Assembly (NCBI RefSeq): GCF_000378605.1
Contig: NZ_KB905156.1
Location: forward strand, 353,209 to 417,208
Reading direction: 5' to 3'
Source of the DNA: Thioalkalivibrio sp. ALJ21
GTDB lineage: Bacteria; Pseudomonadota; Gammaproteobacteria; Ectothiorhodospirales; Ectothiorhodospiraceae
Length of the DNA stretch: 64,000 nt
The translations under genes and the position numbers were made by a program. Below, piece after piece: positions 57,246 through 64,000 of the stretch. Within the stretch, counting starts at the first letter, position 1; the number at the start of each line of letters is the position of its first letter. Under the pieces are notes generated by a model that saw only the letters and a list, made by a program, of their open reading frames with translations, made no database searches and was not told the DNA's origin.

Positions 57246-57986
57246 CTACCAGTAATTCTCGGTGGTGATGTGTCCCGGCTTGCGGCGGCGGTTCTTCTCC
57301 AGGCCTCGCTCGCGGAGGATGGCGGACGTGTCCTTCACCATGGCCGGGTTGCCGCACAGCATCACCTGCGAGTGCTCCGGCGCGATCTTGAGCCCGGCGT
57401 GATGCTCCAGGCGCCCCTCGGCAATCGCTGCGGGGACACGACCCTCGAGCCCGCCCGGGCAGGGTTCGCGGCTGACGAACGGGATGTATTGAAACTGTTT
57501 CGGGGCGCGTTCCTGGAACTGCCGGATCGTATCCTGGTAGGTCAGTTCGTCCGCCTTGCGCACGGCGTGGATCAGCCGGATGTTCTCGAAGCGTTCCCAG
57601 GGGGTGTCGGTCTTCAGCATCGACAGGAAGGGTCCCAGCGCGGTGCCGGTAGACAGCAGCCACAGGTCGCGACTGTCCGGCAGCTCGTCCAGCGTGAAGA
57701 ACCCCGTGGCGCGCGGCATCAGTTCCACCGTGTCCCCGGGCTCCAGCCGCACCAGCCGGTTCGACAAGGGGCCCTCCGGCACCGTGATCAGGTAGAAATC
57801 CAGCGGGGCCTCGTCCGGCGCGTTCACATAGGAATAGGGGCGTGCGACCGGCTCGCCGTCGATCTCCAGGCGCAGCCGGTTGAACTGCCCGGCCTTGAAC
57901 GGCTCCACATCCGCCTCTACCCGCAGCGAGAAGAGGCGGTCCGTCCACTGTTTGCACTCCTGCACGGTCCCCGTGACCCAGCCCAT
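57246..57986 (-). CDS. fpr: Ferredoxin-NADP reductase
   Basis: 246 residues from the ATG at 57986 (MGWVTGTVQECKQW) with a GGAG ribosome site; a TTG seven codons upstream is less likely. The FAD-binding RPYSYVNAP, NADP-binding STGTALGPFLSML and CGNPAMVKD motifs and the terminal ENYW aromatic residue are those of bacterial FprA-type reductases. They reduce ferredoxin or flavodoxin with NADPH and support oxidative-stress and Fe-S functions. Confidence 0.92.
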   Translation of the reverse strand: MGWVTGTVQECKQWTDRLFSLRVEADVEPFKAGQFNRLRLEIDGEPVARPYSYVNAPDEAPLDFYLITVPEGPLSNRLVRLEPGDTVELMPRATGFFTLDELPDSRDLWLLSTGTALGPFLSMLKTDTPWERFENIRLIHAVRKADELTYQDTIRQFQERAPKQFQYIPFVSREPCPGGLEGRVPAAIAEGRLEHHAGLKIAPEHSQVMLCGNPAMVKDTSAILRERGLEKNRRRKPGHITTENYW

Positions 57987-58090
57987 ATTTCCGACTCCAT
58001 GACTCAAGTATTATCCAGACTGGTGCCGCGCCCGGATGGTTTCAAGCTGTCCTTCAGACGATGCGGATTAATCCGCCCCGCCCCAATCCG

Positions 58091-58096
58091 TATAAT
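58091..58096 (+). promoter_or_regulatory. -10 element upstream of the thioredoxin-like gene
   Basis: A perfect TATAAT with a GC-rich discriminator lies 39 bases before the ATG at 58136. The best -35 at 17 bases spacing is TTAATC, which is weak. Confidence 0.55.
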
Positions 58097-58135
58097 CGGC
58101 GCCCGAATCCCCAATCAAAGCTTAACGGAGCAACC

Positions 58136-58717
58136 ATGGCCCGCACCCCCTCGCAGATGATCGAACTGGGCACCGAGGCCCCGAACTTCTCCCTGCCGGA
58201 CGTCGTCTCCGGCGACACCATCAGCCTCGACAGCTTTCCCGACGCAAAAGGCTACATGATCGCCTTCATCTGCAATCACTGCCCGTTCGTGCAACTGATC
58301 CGCCACGAGTTCGCGCGCTACGGCCGCGAGTACTCCAACAAGGGCATCGCGGTGATCGCGATCAACTCCAACGACATCCAGGCCGTGCCAGATGATGCCC
58401 CGGACAAGATGAAGGATGACGCCCGCCGCTTCGGCTACAACTTCCCCTATTGCCTGGACGAGGACCAGTCCGTGGCCAAGGCCTACCACGCGGCCTGCAC
58501 CCCGGACCTTTACCTGTTCGATGCCGACCGCAAGCTGTTCTATCGCGGCCAGTTCGACGAGACCCGCCCCGGCTCCGACAGCCCGGTGACGGGGCGTGAC
58601 CTGCGCGCCGCCAGCGATGCCCTGCTGGCCGGGCAGCCCGCCCCCGAACCGCAGCACCCGAGCCTTGGCTGCAACATCAAGTGGCGCCCGGGCAACGAAC
58701 CGGGCTACTACGGCTGA
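58136..58717 (+). CDS. Thioredoxin-like (AhpC/TSA-fold) cytoplasmic protein
   Basis: 193 residues from the ATG at 58136, with a CGGAG ribosome site. The peroxiredoxin/thioredoxin fold has an ICNHCPF active-site pair near residue 46. The C-terminal segment LGCNIKWRPGNEPGYYG is a conserved signature of this family. No signal peptide. Probably a thiol oxidoreductase; substrate unknown. Confidence 0.84.
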   Translation: MARTPSQMIELGTEAPNFSLPDVVSGDTISLDSFPDAKGYMIAFICNHCPFVQLIRHEFARYGREYSNKGIAVIAINSNDIQAVPDDAPDKMKDDARRFGYNFPYCLDEDQSVAKAYHAACTPDLYLFDADRKLFYRGQFDETRPGSDSPVTGRDLRAASDALLAGQPAPEPQHPSLGCNIKWRPGNEPGYYG

Positions 58718-58826
58718 CGCACCTGCCGCAGCGGGTCAACCGAATCGACCAAGCGGGAGCGGGCTGGCCCGCGCGCCCGCCGCGCCCGCCGTATACTGGA
58801 CGCACACCCTGAACCATGGCCACCGC

Positions 58827-59354
58827 ATGCCGCCCAGCAACGTGATCGACGGCCCGCGGGTCGCCACCTGGCGCTGCCCCTCCTGCCAGGAGGCCGTCCC
58901 GCGCCTGCTGCCCAATGGCGAGAGCAACCGCATCCCGATCTCGCCCGCGCGCATGGCACTGCCGGACAATACCGTGCGCCAGGCCTGCGAACGTGTGCAG
59001 GGGCTGCGGGCGCCGGAGATCTGCTTTGCCTGCGGCCAGGCCTACCAGGAGTTGCTGGGCACGCTGGTACGCCCACCGGCCGAGATGGGCGATGCCCGTG
59101 GCGAGCCCGGGCTCAATGACACCGGCATCATCGGGGCCCTGCTGCCGATCGCCGACCAGGGCACACAGATCCTGATCTTCAACGTGGTCGACCAGGAGCT
59201 GCGCTGCACCGAGATCGAGCGCCTGGCCACCTTCAACCCCGACCGCCTGACTTACCCCGGTTCGCGCGGCGCCATCGCCCCGCGCATCTGGACCCTCTAC
59301 GAAGACCACCTGGCCCAGCTGCACGCCCGGCCGCCCGTCCCGTACCACCCCTAA
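58827..59354 (+). CDS. Hypothetical protein with two CxxC pairs
   Basis: 175 residues from the ATG at 58827. It has CPSC near residue 18 and CFAC near residue 60, a possible zinc ribbon, followed by a mixed alpha/beta region (GIIGALLPIADQGTQILIFN). No family recognised. Start uncertain because the ribosome site is weak. Confidence 0.55.
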   Translation: MPPSNVIDGPRVATWRCPSCQEAVPRLLPNGESNRIPISPARMALPDNTVRQACERVQGLRAPEICFACGQAYQELLGTLVRPPAEMGDARGEPGLNDTGIIGALLPIADQGTQILIFNVVDQELRCTEIERLATFNPDRLTYPGSRGAIAPRIWTLYEDHLAQLHARPPVPYHP

Positions 59355-59361
59355 TAGCACC

Positions 59362-59456
59362 CGTCATCGCGAGGCGCGCAGCGCCGCGGCGATCTCTTGG
59401 GACAACACCAACCGCAGGAGATCCCGGCTCTACGCTACGCTCCGGCCGGGATGGCG
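59362..59456. repeat. Diverged relative of the CGTCATTGCGAG palindrome
   Basis: CGTCATCGCGAGGCGCGCAG at the left resembles the left arm at 24772, and GATCTC/GGAGATC and CCCGGC/GCCGGG inverted pairs lie to the right. It sits between convergent genes. The relationship is weaker than for the other repeats. Confidence 0.6.
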
Positions 59457-59471
59457 GGGTCAGGGCACCCG

Positions 59472-59828
59472 TCAGGCGTCTTCGTCAGCATCCACGCGCG
59501 CCAACATGCGCATACCGCCGACCATGCAGCGCAGCGCCTCCAGGGTCTGCAGATCGAAATCTGCCCCGGTCTCGCCGGGCAACTGCCAGTACTTTGGCCG
59601 GCAGGTCGCGGGGCGCTGTGACGGCATGGCGCGGGCCGCAGCCGTATCCAGCGCCACCAGCAGATCGGCCCAGGCCAGATCGGCGTCCGTCACCTCGGCC
59701 ATCGCCTGCGCCGGGCGCACCTCTATCCAGTCCTCGAACTCGGCCGCCGCGGCCAGCTCCGCCACGCGCGCGGCGCGCCCGTCCGGGCGTTCCGCGGCCG
59801 CCAGCAGCCGCGCACGACGCTTATACAT
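59472..59828 (-). CDS. Hypothetical protein resembling the C-terminal part of LMW protein-tyrosine-phosphatase folds
   Basis: 118 residues from the ATG at 59828, which has a GGAGG ribosome site. AQAMAEVTDADLAWADLLVA and the later KYWQLP resemble the helix/strand region of low-molecular-weight phosphatases and arsenate reductases, but the N-terminal CX5R P-loop is absent. It may be a pseudoenzyme, a truncated gene or an unrelated fold. Copy 2 of the palindromic element lies 13 bp upstream of its start. Confidence 0.5.
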   Translation of the reverse strand: MYKRRARLLAAAERPDGRAARVAELAAAAEFEDWIEVRPAQAMAEVTDADLAWADLLVALDTAAARAMPSQRPATCRPKYWQLPGETGADFDLQTLEALRCMVGGMRMLARVDADEDA

Positions 59829-59840
59829 ATCCGCCTCCAA

Positions 59841-60123
59841 GGGAAACACTGATTAATGTACACGCTCGTGCTCGAGTCGCTTTTGCGTGCGAACAAGGCG
59901 CGGTGACTGCCGTGCAGTCATTCTGCACAAGGGAACCGCAACGCCGTTCCCACGCAAAGGAGGCCGAGCCCCTTCGGGGTTGGTACCCCAGGTTCCCCGA
60001 TCCTGCGTTGCTGCCCGCATCAGTCAAAAACGGGCCGGTAGAACCACTACCGGCTGCGCACCGCGCCTTGTCTCGGAAAACCTGGGGTGCCAACGCGAGT
60101 GTGTACATTAATCAGTGTTTCCC
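59841..60123. repeat. Palindromic dispersed element, copy 2 (283 bp, nested hairpins)
   Basis: The outer arms 59841-59870 and 60094-60123 are inverted complements (28 of 30). The internal stems correspond one to one with copy 1: 59882-59894/59946-59958 capped by GTGCAG/CTGCAC at 59912-59928; a CCCC-TTCG-GGGG hairpin near 59970-59981; stem 59982-60000/60073-60091; and an apical hairpin 60034-60041/60047-60054 with loop AACCA. Most stem bases differ from copy 1, but complementarity is kept. Conserved unpaired or core blocks are ACAAGGCGCGGTGA, CCGCAACGCCGT, GGCCGAGCCCC and GCGCCTTGTCTCGG. No gene lies inside. Confidence 0.88.
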
Positions 60124-60199
60124 TGGTAGGTGCTTTTGAATGACACCACCGACCGGCGGCAGGCTATAGCGCAATGGATGACAACGGAGAACGGACGGC

Positions 60200-60406
60200 A
60201 TGGCCCACCTCGACTGGTCGCATTATCCGGTGAATGAACTCAAGCTCGTCTACAGCACGCTGCACGCGCAGCTTACGCTGGCGCCGGAGTTGATGGATTC
60301 GCAACTGATGGATGACCTGCAGACTCACCTGCAAAAGGCCGCGAAGGCCGACGGCGTGGACGTCTCCACCCACTCCCAGTGGGCCGCCTGGCTGAACGAC
60401 CGCTAG
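60200..60406 (+). CDS. Small conserved hypothetical protein
   Basis: 68 residues with a GGAG ribosome site before the ATG. The protein is helical and soluble (MAHLDWSHYPVNELKLVYST start, QWAAWLNDR end). No family recognised. It lies alone between the palindromic element and nadA. Confidence 0.6.
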   Translation: MAHLDWSHYPVNELKLVYSTLHAQLTLAPELMDSQLMDDLQTHLQKAAKADGVDVSTHSQWAAWLNDR

Positions 60407-60437
60407 CCCCAAGGGCATCACTGCGCACAAGTGCCCG

Positions 60438-60463
60438 ATCGGCCAGAGGGCTGGCCTCCTACA
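60438..60463. repeat. Half copy of the TGTAGGAGGCCAGCCC palindrome
   Basis: 26 bases identical to the right arm of the element at 57206-57231; the left arm is absent. It lies in the 159-bp spacer between the small hypothetical gene and the convergent nadA. Confidence 0.85.
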
Positions 60464-60565
60464 GGGGGTGCCACCAACGGCGGCCACCTCCATCCGGAAA
60501 CCCGCAGCTTGCGCCGCCCCCGAAGATCGCCTCGGCGCTGCGCGCCTCGCGATAGCGGGCAGCCC

Positions 60566-61648
60566 CTAGGCGTCGCCGGCGGTGGCCTTGCGGTGTTCGG
60601 CGGCGAAGTCGAGCATGCGCTGCGTGGCCACCAGGGCCTTCTGGCGCGCAGCCTCGTCGACGAAGATCTCGTTCTTCGCAGGTTCGGCGGTGTCTTCCAG
60701 CGTTTCGGCCAGCGAGACCAGGTCGTTCATGGCCATCCACGGGCAATGGGCGCAACTGGTGCAGGTCGCGCTGTGGCCGCCGGTGGGGGCCTCGATCAGA
60801 GTCTTGCCCGGGGCCGCCTGCTGCATCTTGTAGAAGATGCCCTTGTCGGTGGCGACGATGAACTCCTGTTCCGGACGGTTCTTCACCGCCGCGATCAGCT
60901 GGCTGGTGGAGCCGACTACATCGGCTTGATGGATCACTTCCCGCGGGGATTCCGGATGCACCAGCACCGCGGCACCGGGGTGGCGGCCGCGCAGGTCCTC
61001 CAGCGCCCAGGCGCGGAACTCGTCGTGCACCACGCAGGAGCCGTCCCACAGCACCATGTCGGCACCGGTGGTGCGGCGGATGTAGTCGCCCAGATGCTTG
61101 TCCGGGGCCCACAGGACCTTCTTGCCCTGATCGCGCAGGTGCTCGACCAGCGGCACGGCAATGCTCGAGGTAACGACGTAGTCGGCCTGCGCCTTCACAT
61201 CCACCGAGGTATTGGAGTACACCACCACCGTGTGGTCCGGATACTGGGCACGGAACTTCGCGAACTCCTCCGCCGGGCAGCCGAGATCCAGCGAACACTC
61301 GGCCTCCAGCGTCGGCATCAGCACGCGCTTCTCCGGGCTCAGGATCTTGGCCGTCTCGCCCATGAAGCGCACCCCGGCGACCACCAGCGTCTCGGCCGGA
61401 TGCTCCTTGCCGAAGCGCGCCATCTCCAGGGAGTCGGCTACGCAGCCGCCGGTCTCGTCCGCCAGCCGCTGCAGCGACTCGTCCACGTAGTAATGGGCCA
61501 CCAGCACCGCGTTGCGCTCGATCAGCAGGCGCTTGATCCGGCGCACCAGTTCGTCGCGCTGGGCATCGGTCAACGCATGCAGCGAAGCCGTCACGTGATC
61601 CGTGCGCGGCACTTGGAAGATCGGAATTTCGGCCACCGGTGCGGTCAT
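60566..61648 (-). CDS. nadA: Quinolinate synthase A
   Basis: 360 residues from the ATG at 61648 ([12 protein letters not shown]) with a GAGG ribosome site; longer frames run over the neighbouring genes. The cysteines for the [4Fe-4S] cluster lie in [11 protein letters not shown], in [10 protein letters not shown] and in [16 protein letters not shown] near the C-terminus. The three homologous domains of NadA are discernible ([33 protein letters not shown]). It condenses iminoaspartate with DHAP in NAD synthesis. nadB and nadC are not in the window. Confidence 0.95.
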   Translation of the reverse strand: MTAPVAEIPIFQVPRTDHVTASLHALTDAQRDELVRRIKRLLIERNAVLVAHYYVDESLQRLADETGGCVADSLEMARFGKEHPAETLVVAGVRFMGETAKILSPEKRVLMPTLEAECSLDLGCPAEEFAKFRAQYPDHTVVVYSNTSVDVKAQADYVVTSSIAVPLVEHLRDQGKKVLWAPDKHLGDYIRRTTGADMVLWDGSCVVHDEFRAWALEDLRGRHPGAAVLVHPESPREVIHQADVVGSTSQLIAAVKNRPEQEFIVATDKGIFYKMQQAAPGKTLIEAPTGGHSATCTSCAHCPWMAMNDLVSLAETLEDTAEPAKNEIFVDEAARQKALVATQRMLDFAAEHRKATAGDA

Positions 61649-61768
61649 GGGTCCTCGACATCCCGGCATGCGGGGCAAATTATCGTTAGCTAATAGTACG
61701 ACAGGCCCCAAGGCGCTGTCGTTCCTACACATTGTGGGGGCGTGCCCGCGCATCCCAACCCGGGCGCC

Positions 61769-61774
61769 TATAAT
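61769..61774 (+). promoter_or_regulatory. -10 element upstream of the LRV-protein gene
   Basis: A perfect TATAAT followed by GCCCCGG lies only 9 bases before the ATG at 61784, so the transcript may be nearly leaderless. No clear -35 is visible. Confidence 0.45.
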
Positions 61775-61783
61775 GCCCCGGCC

Positions 61784-62215
61784 ATGACCGACCTGAAACA
61801 GCAATACAAGGCAATGACATTCGAGGAACGCATGGACCTCGCCCTGTCCGCGGACCTCGAGGCGCACTGGCGTCCCCTGCTGGTCCGCGACCAGCACGCC
61901 CAGGTGAAGGCCTACTTTTCCCGCCGCATGGACCTCACGCCCGAGGAGGTCGCCCTGCTGCTGGCCGACCCCAACCAGACCGTGCGCCTGAACTGCGCCA
62001 AGCGCCCCGACCTGACACCGGAACAGGTCGAGGCCTGCGTGAACGACCGCGACCCGAACCTGCGCTACTTCGTCGCGCGCAATCCGCTTCTGACCGAAGC
62101 GCAGCGGGAACAACTGATGGATGACGAAGACGAACTGGTGCGCATTGCGGTGCGCAAGGGCCCGAAAAAACGCGGGACCCGCGCCCGCCCCGGACAAGCC
62201 GAGATGATCCGTTGA
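61784..62215 (+). CDS. LRV (leucine-rich repeat variant)-type protein
   Basis: 143 residues from the ATG at 61784. At least three tandem repeats of about 26 residues are visible, each of the form [20 protein letters not shown] followed by CAKRPD, with V/L-R at the same position. This is the LRV/armadillo-like superhelix first seen in Azotobacter. The Fe-S cysteine cluster of the Azotobacter protein is absent. It overlaps the TlpA-like gene by four bases. Confidence 0.75.
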   Translation: MTDLKQQYKAMTFEERMDLALSADLEAHWRPLLVRDQHAQVKAYFSRRMDLTPEEVALLLADPNQTVRLNCAKRPDLTPEQVEACVNDRDPNLRYFVARNPLLTEAQREQLMDDEDELVRIAVRKGPKKRGTRARPGQAEMIR

Positions 62216-62751
62216 CCGAGACTCGCCCCGAAAAACCGCAACGCCCGAAGCCTTCCCGGCGCCGCCGCGCCCTGAGCTGGGGCGTCCAGATCGGCATCGC
62301 GCTGTTGATCTTCCTGGCCGTACGCGCCTGGATGGCGCGCGACATGGTCGAGGGCCCGGCACCCGAATTCGAGGCACAACTGCTGGATGGCACGCCAGTA
62401 ACGCTCGCCGACTACGCGGACGAGCCCATGCTGCTGCACTTCTGGGCCACCTGGTGCCCGATCTGCCGCCTGGAGGAAGGCGAGATCGTGCGCCTGTCGC
62501 AGAGCCACCCGGTGCTCACGGTCTCCATGCAGTCCGGCACGCCGGAGGAGGTGCTGGAGCACCTGAACGAACGCGAGCGCGAACTGGCCGTGATCAACGA
62601 CCCGCAGGGCGAACTCGCTTCGCAATACAACGTCCGCGGCGTACCCGCGACCTTCATCATCAACCCCGACGGCGAGATCGTCTTCCGCAAGCAGGGCTAC
62701 GCCCCGCCCCTGGAGCTGCGCCTGCGCCTCTGGCTCGCCCGCTGGTTGTAG
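62212..62751 (+). CDS. TlpA/ScsD-like membrane-anchored thiol oxidoreductase
   Basis: 179 residues from a TTG start at 62212 that overlaps the LRV stop. One membrane anchor (about residues 22-41) is followed by a TlpA-like thioredoxin domain with WCPIC near residue 82 and a cis-Pro loop [14 protein letters not shown] is typical of ScsD-type protein disulfide reductases. The domain faces the periplasm. Translational coupling with the LRV gene suggests a functional link that I cannot define. Confidence 0.83.
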   Translation: MTETRPEKPQRPKPSRRRRALSWGVQIGIALLIFLAVRAWMARDMVEGPAPEFEAQLLDGTPVTLADYADEPMLLHFWATWCPICRLEEGEIVRLSQSHPVLTVSMQSGTPEEVLEHLNERERELAVINDPQGELASQYNVRGVPATFIINPDGEIVFRKQGYAPPLELRLRLWLARWL

Positions 62752-62765
62752 CCCTACCGCTCCAA

Positions 62766-62843
62766 GGTGCAGTTCGCTGCGCTCAGTGCACCCTACGCTG
62801 CACACCCCAACCGTAGGATGCGTTGAGCAAAGCGAAACGCATC
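62766..62843. repeat. REP-like palindrome, GTAGGATGCGTTGAGC family, copy 2
   Basis: The right arm 62813-62843 (GTAGGATGCGTTGAGCAAAG and on) matches the arm at 50529-50559. The left arm 62766-62797 is a related but different version (GTGCAGTTCGCTGCGCTCAG). It lies between convergent genes. Confidence 0.8.
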
Positions 62844-62863
62844 GTGCTCAGGCAACCGAGCGC

Positions 62864-63730
62864 CTAATCATCCAGCTCCCGCAGGACGCGGAAGCCGAGG
62901 TTGGTATCCATCTCGTCGATGTTGCGGCGACGCCGGGCGGCGCTGCGGGTGGCGACCGCCGGGTCGAACCACGAGCCGCCCTTGACCACGACCCACTCGT
63001 TGTCCGGGTCGCGACGGTATACGCCGTCGCGCGGCATGTTCGCGTGATTGTCATGCCAGGGCGTGGAAGTGAACTCCTGCACGTTGCCGTGCATGTCGTA
63101 CAGGCCCCACAGGTTCGGCTGGAAGCTGCCGACATCCAGCGGACGGGACAAGGGGAAACAGGCCGGGATGTACCACCTGCGACGCTGGCGGCGCTCCTCA
63201 TAGGGGAACAGGGAGTTGAAGTGCACATCGCGGCAGCCCACCACCTCGCCGAAGGCAAAAGGCGTGCGCGTACCGGCCCGGCAGGCGTATTCCCACTCGG
63301 CCTCGGTGGGCAGGCGGTAGCGCTTGCCGGTCTCCTCGCTCAGCCAATCGAGATACTGCTGGATCGACGCGGGCTTGATGTTGAAGATCGGCGTGCGTGG
63401 AGTCCGTGGCCACACCAGCCAGTCCCAAGGCTCCCAGCCTGCTGCCTCGGCGAAGGCATCCCATTCCTCGCGCGTAACGGCAAAGCGGCCCAAGGCAAAG
63501 GGCTTCTCCAGCACTACATAGCGCCGCGGCGACTCGTGCTCCTGATGCCCGTACTCCGACGCATCTGAACCGATCTCGCCTTCGCCTGGGGGGATCACCT
63601 GCAACTCGGGCGTCAGCGCACCCGAACGCGCCTCGTCACGGAACGTGACATCCAGCCACGCCTTGCGCGCCGCTCTCTGCTGCAGATCCAGCAGATCCGC
63701 CTGCTCCATCGCCTGAACGCTCTTGGCCAT
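62864..63730 (-). CDS. FGE-sulfatase (SUMF1/EgtB-type) domain protein
   Basis: 288 residues from the ATG at 63730, with an AAGGAG ribosome site 4 bases upstream. The C-type-lectin-like FGE-sulfatase fold is seen in FALGRFAVTREEWDAFA, YRLPTEAEWEYACRAGT, GLYDMHGNVQEFTS and VVKGGSWFDP...RSAARRR, ending LGFRVLREL. The paired catalytic cysteines of true formylglycine-generating enzymes are not evident. No sulfatase gene is nearby, so modification of another protein or substrate is likely. Confidence 0.83.
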   Translation of the reverse strand: MAKSVQAMEQADLLDLQQRAARKAWLDVTFRDEARSGALTPELQVIPPGEGEIGSDASEYGHQEHESPRRYVVLEKPFALGRFAVTREEWDAFAEAAGWEPWDWLVWPRTPRTPIFNIKPASIQQYLDWLSEETGKRYRLPTEAEWEYACRAGTRTPFAFGEVVGCRDVHFNSLFPYEERRQRRRWYIPACFPLSRPLDVGSFQPNLWGLYDMHGNVQEFTSTPWHDNHANMPRDGVYRRDPDNEWVVVKGGSWFDPAVATRSAARRRRNIDEMDTNLGFRVLRELDD

Positions 63731-63894
63731 TGGCTCCTTCCAACCCGTACTTAAACCGTTAAGGGCACCCGCCAATCGGGCGTGCCCATTCTATAGGCAA
63801 CATCCACCTGGGCCCGTTCCCTAGGAGAGGGCTGGCGGAAGACGTGAAGGTGGTCTAGGCTCGGGCTTGCACGCGATCTCAAGGAGGAGAAGCG

Positions 63895-64000
63895 ATGCGT
63901 CACCAAGGCTTCACGGCCATCGAACTGATGGTCACCATTGGCGTGCTCGCCATCCTGGCAATGCTGGCCGCCCCGGCCTTCAGCCAGATACTCGAGCGCC
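63895..64000 (+). CDS. Type IV pilin-like (FimT/GspH family) prepilin, 3' truncated by window
   Basis: 35 residues are visible, starting MRHQGFTAIELMVTIGVLAI. The prepilin peptidase site G^FTAIEL with Glu at position 5 of the mature protein and a 20-residue hydrophobic helix are diagnostic of type IV pilins and pseudopilins. The strong AAGGAGGAGA ribosome site supports the start. It continues beyond the window; a FimT/FimU-like minor pilin is likely. Confidence 0.82.
   Translation, partial: MRHQGFTAIELMVTIGVLAILAMLAAPAFSQILER

Overview
The window is a GC-rich gammaproteobacterial chromosome segment. The best fit is a sulfur-oxidising member of the Ectothiorhodospiraceae of Thioalkalivibrio type. 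Reasons: a periplasmic flavocytochrome c sulfide dehydrogenase (fccAB), a split B12-dependent ribonucleotide reductase, PntAA/AB/B transhydrogenase, several extracytoplasmic thioredoxin-like proteins, many acidic proteins, and Pseudomonas-like synteny around pilMNOPQ, mrcA, gltBD, priA and argS. Assignment to genus is inference; no rRNA gene is present. Nearly all of the window is core chromosome. I see no transposase, prophage, integrase or CRISPR array.

Layout. 1-4.1 kb: the end of a DsbD-type thiol transporter, a TlpA-like lipoprotein, a ketohexokinase-like kinase, two tandem NTF2-like proteins and aroK. 4.1-9.0 kb: the type IV pilus assembly operon pilMNOPQ (minus strand), divergent from mrcA (PBP1a). 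12-25 kb: hemE, gltD, yqeY and rpsU on the minus strand, then aroB, dgt, a DamX-like protein and gltB on the plus strand. 25-29 kb: dnaG, rpoD and a tRNA-Ile2(CAU). 29-37 kb: an arginine-deiminase-fold enzyme, nrdJb and nrdJa, a 2OG-Fe(II) oxygenase, a MoCF/CinA-type domain protein, hemH and an HNH endonuclease. 37-50 kb: pntAA/AB/B, a DnaA-box-containing intergenic region, priA, argS, a SPOR protein, hrpA and dadA. 50-54 kb: a PhoPQ-like two-component system with a PepSY protein, DUF2288, DUF3775 and PilZ proteins. 54-64 kb: fccAB, an alpha/beta hydrolase, fpr, a thioredoxin-like protein, nadA, an LRV-repeat protein next to a TlpA-like oxidoreductase, an FGE-sulfatase-domain protein and the start of a FimT/GspH-type pseudopilin.

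Two observations stand out. First, two copies of a palindromic element of about 283 bp (14781-15064 and 59841-60123) have terminal inverted repeats and at least four internal stems whose sequences differ between the copies while pairing is kept. That is covariation, so folding appears to be selected. A short relative lies at 37061-37136. Second, the operons gltB-gltD-hemE and rpsU-yqeY-dnaG-rpoD are both split, and inverting about 15.06-24.77 kb would repair both at once. One putative breakpoint holds the palindromic element and the other a different dispersed palindrome. The apparent result is exchanged operon tails: rpsU-yqeY now runs toward gltD-hemE, and gltB toward dnaG-rpoD.

Other points include an inverted pair of perfect DnaA boxes beside an AT-rich tract upstream of priA, a 17-bp duplication of the tRNA-Ile2 3' end, and three families of REP-like palindromes. 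Start codons were chosen by Shine-Dalgarno spacing and family N-termini, and several are shorter than the longest possible frame.
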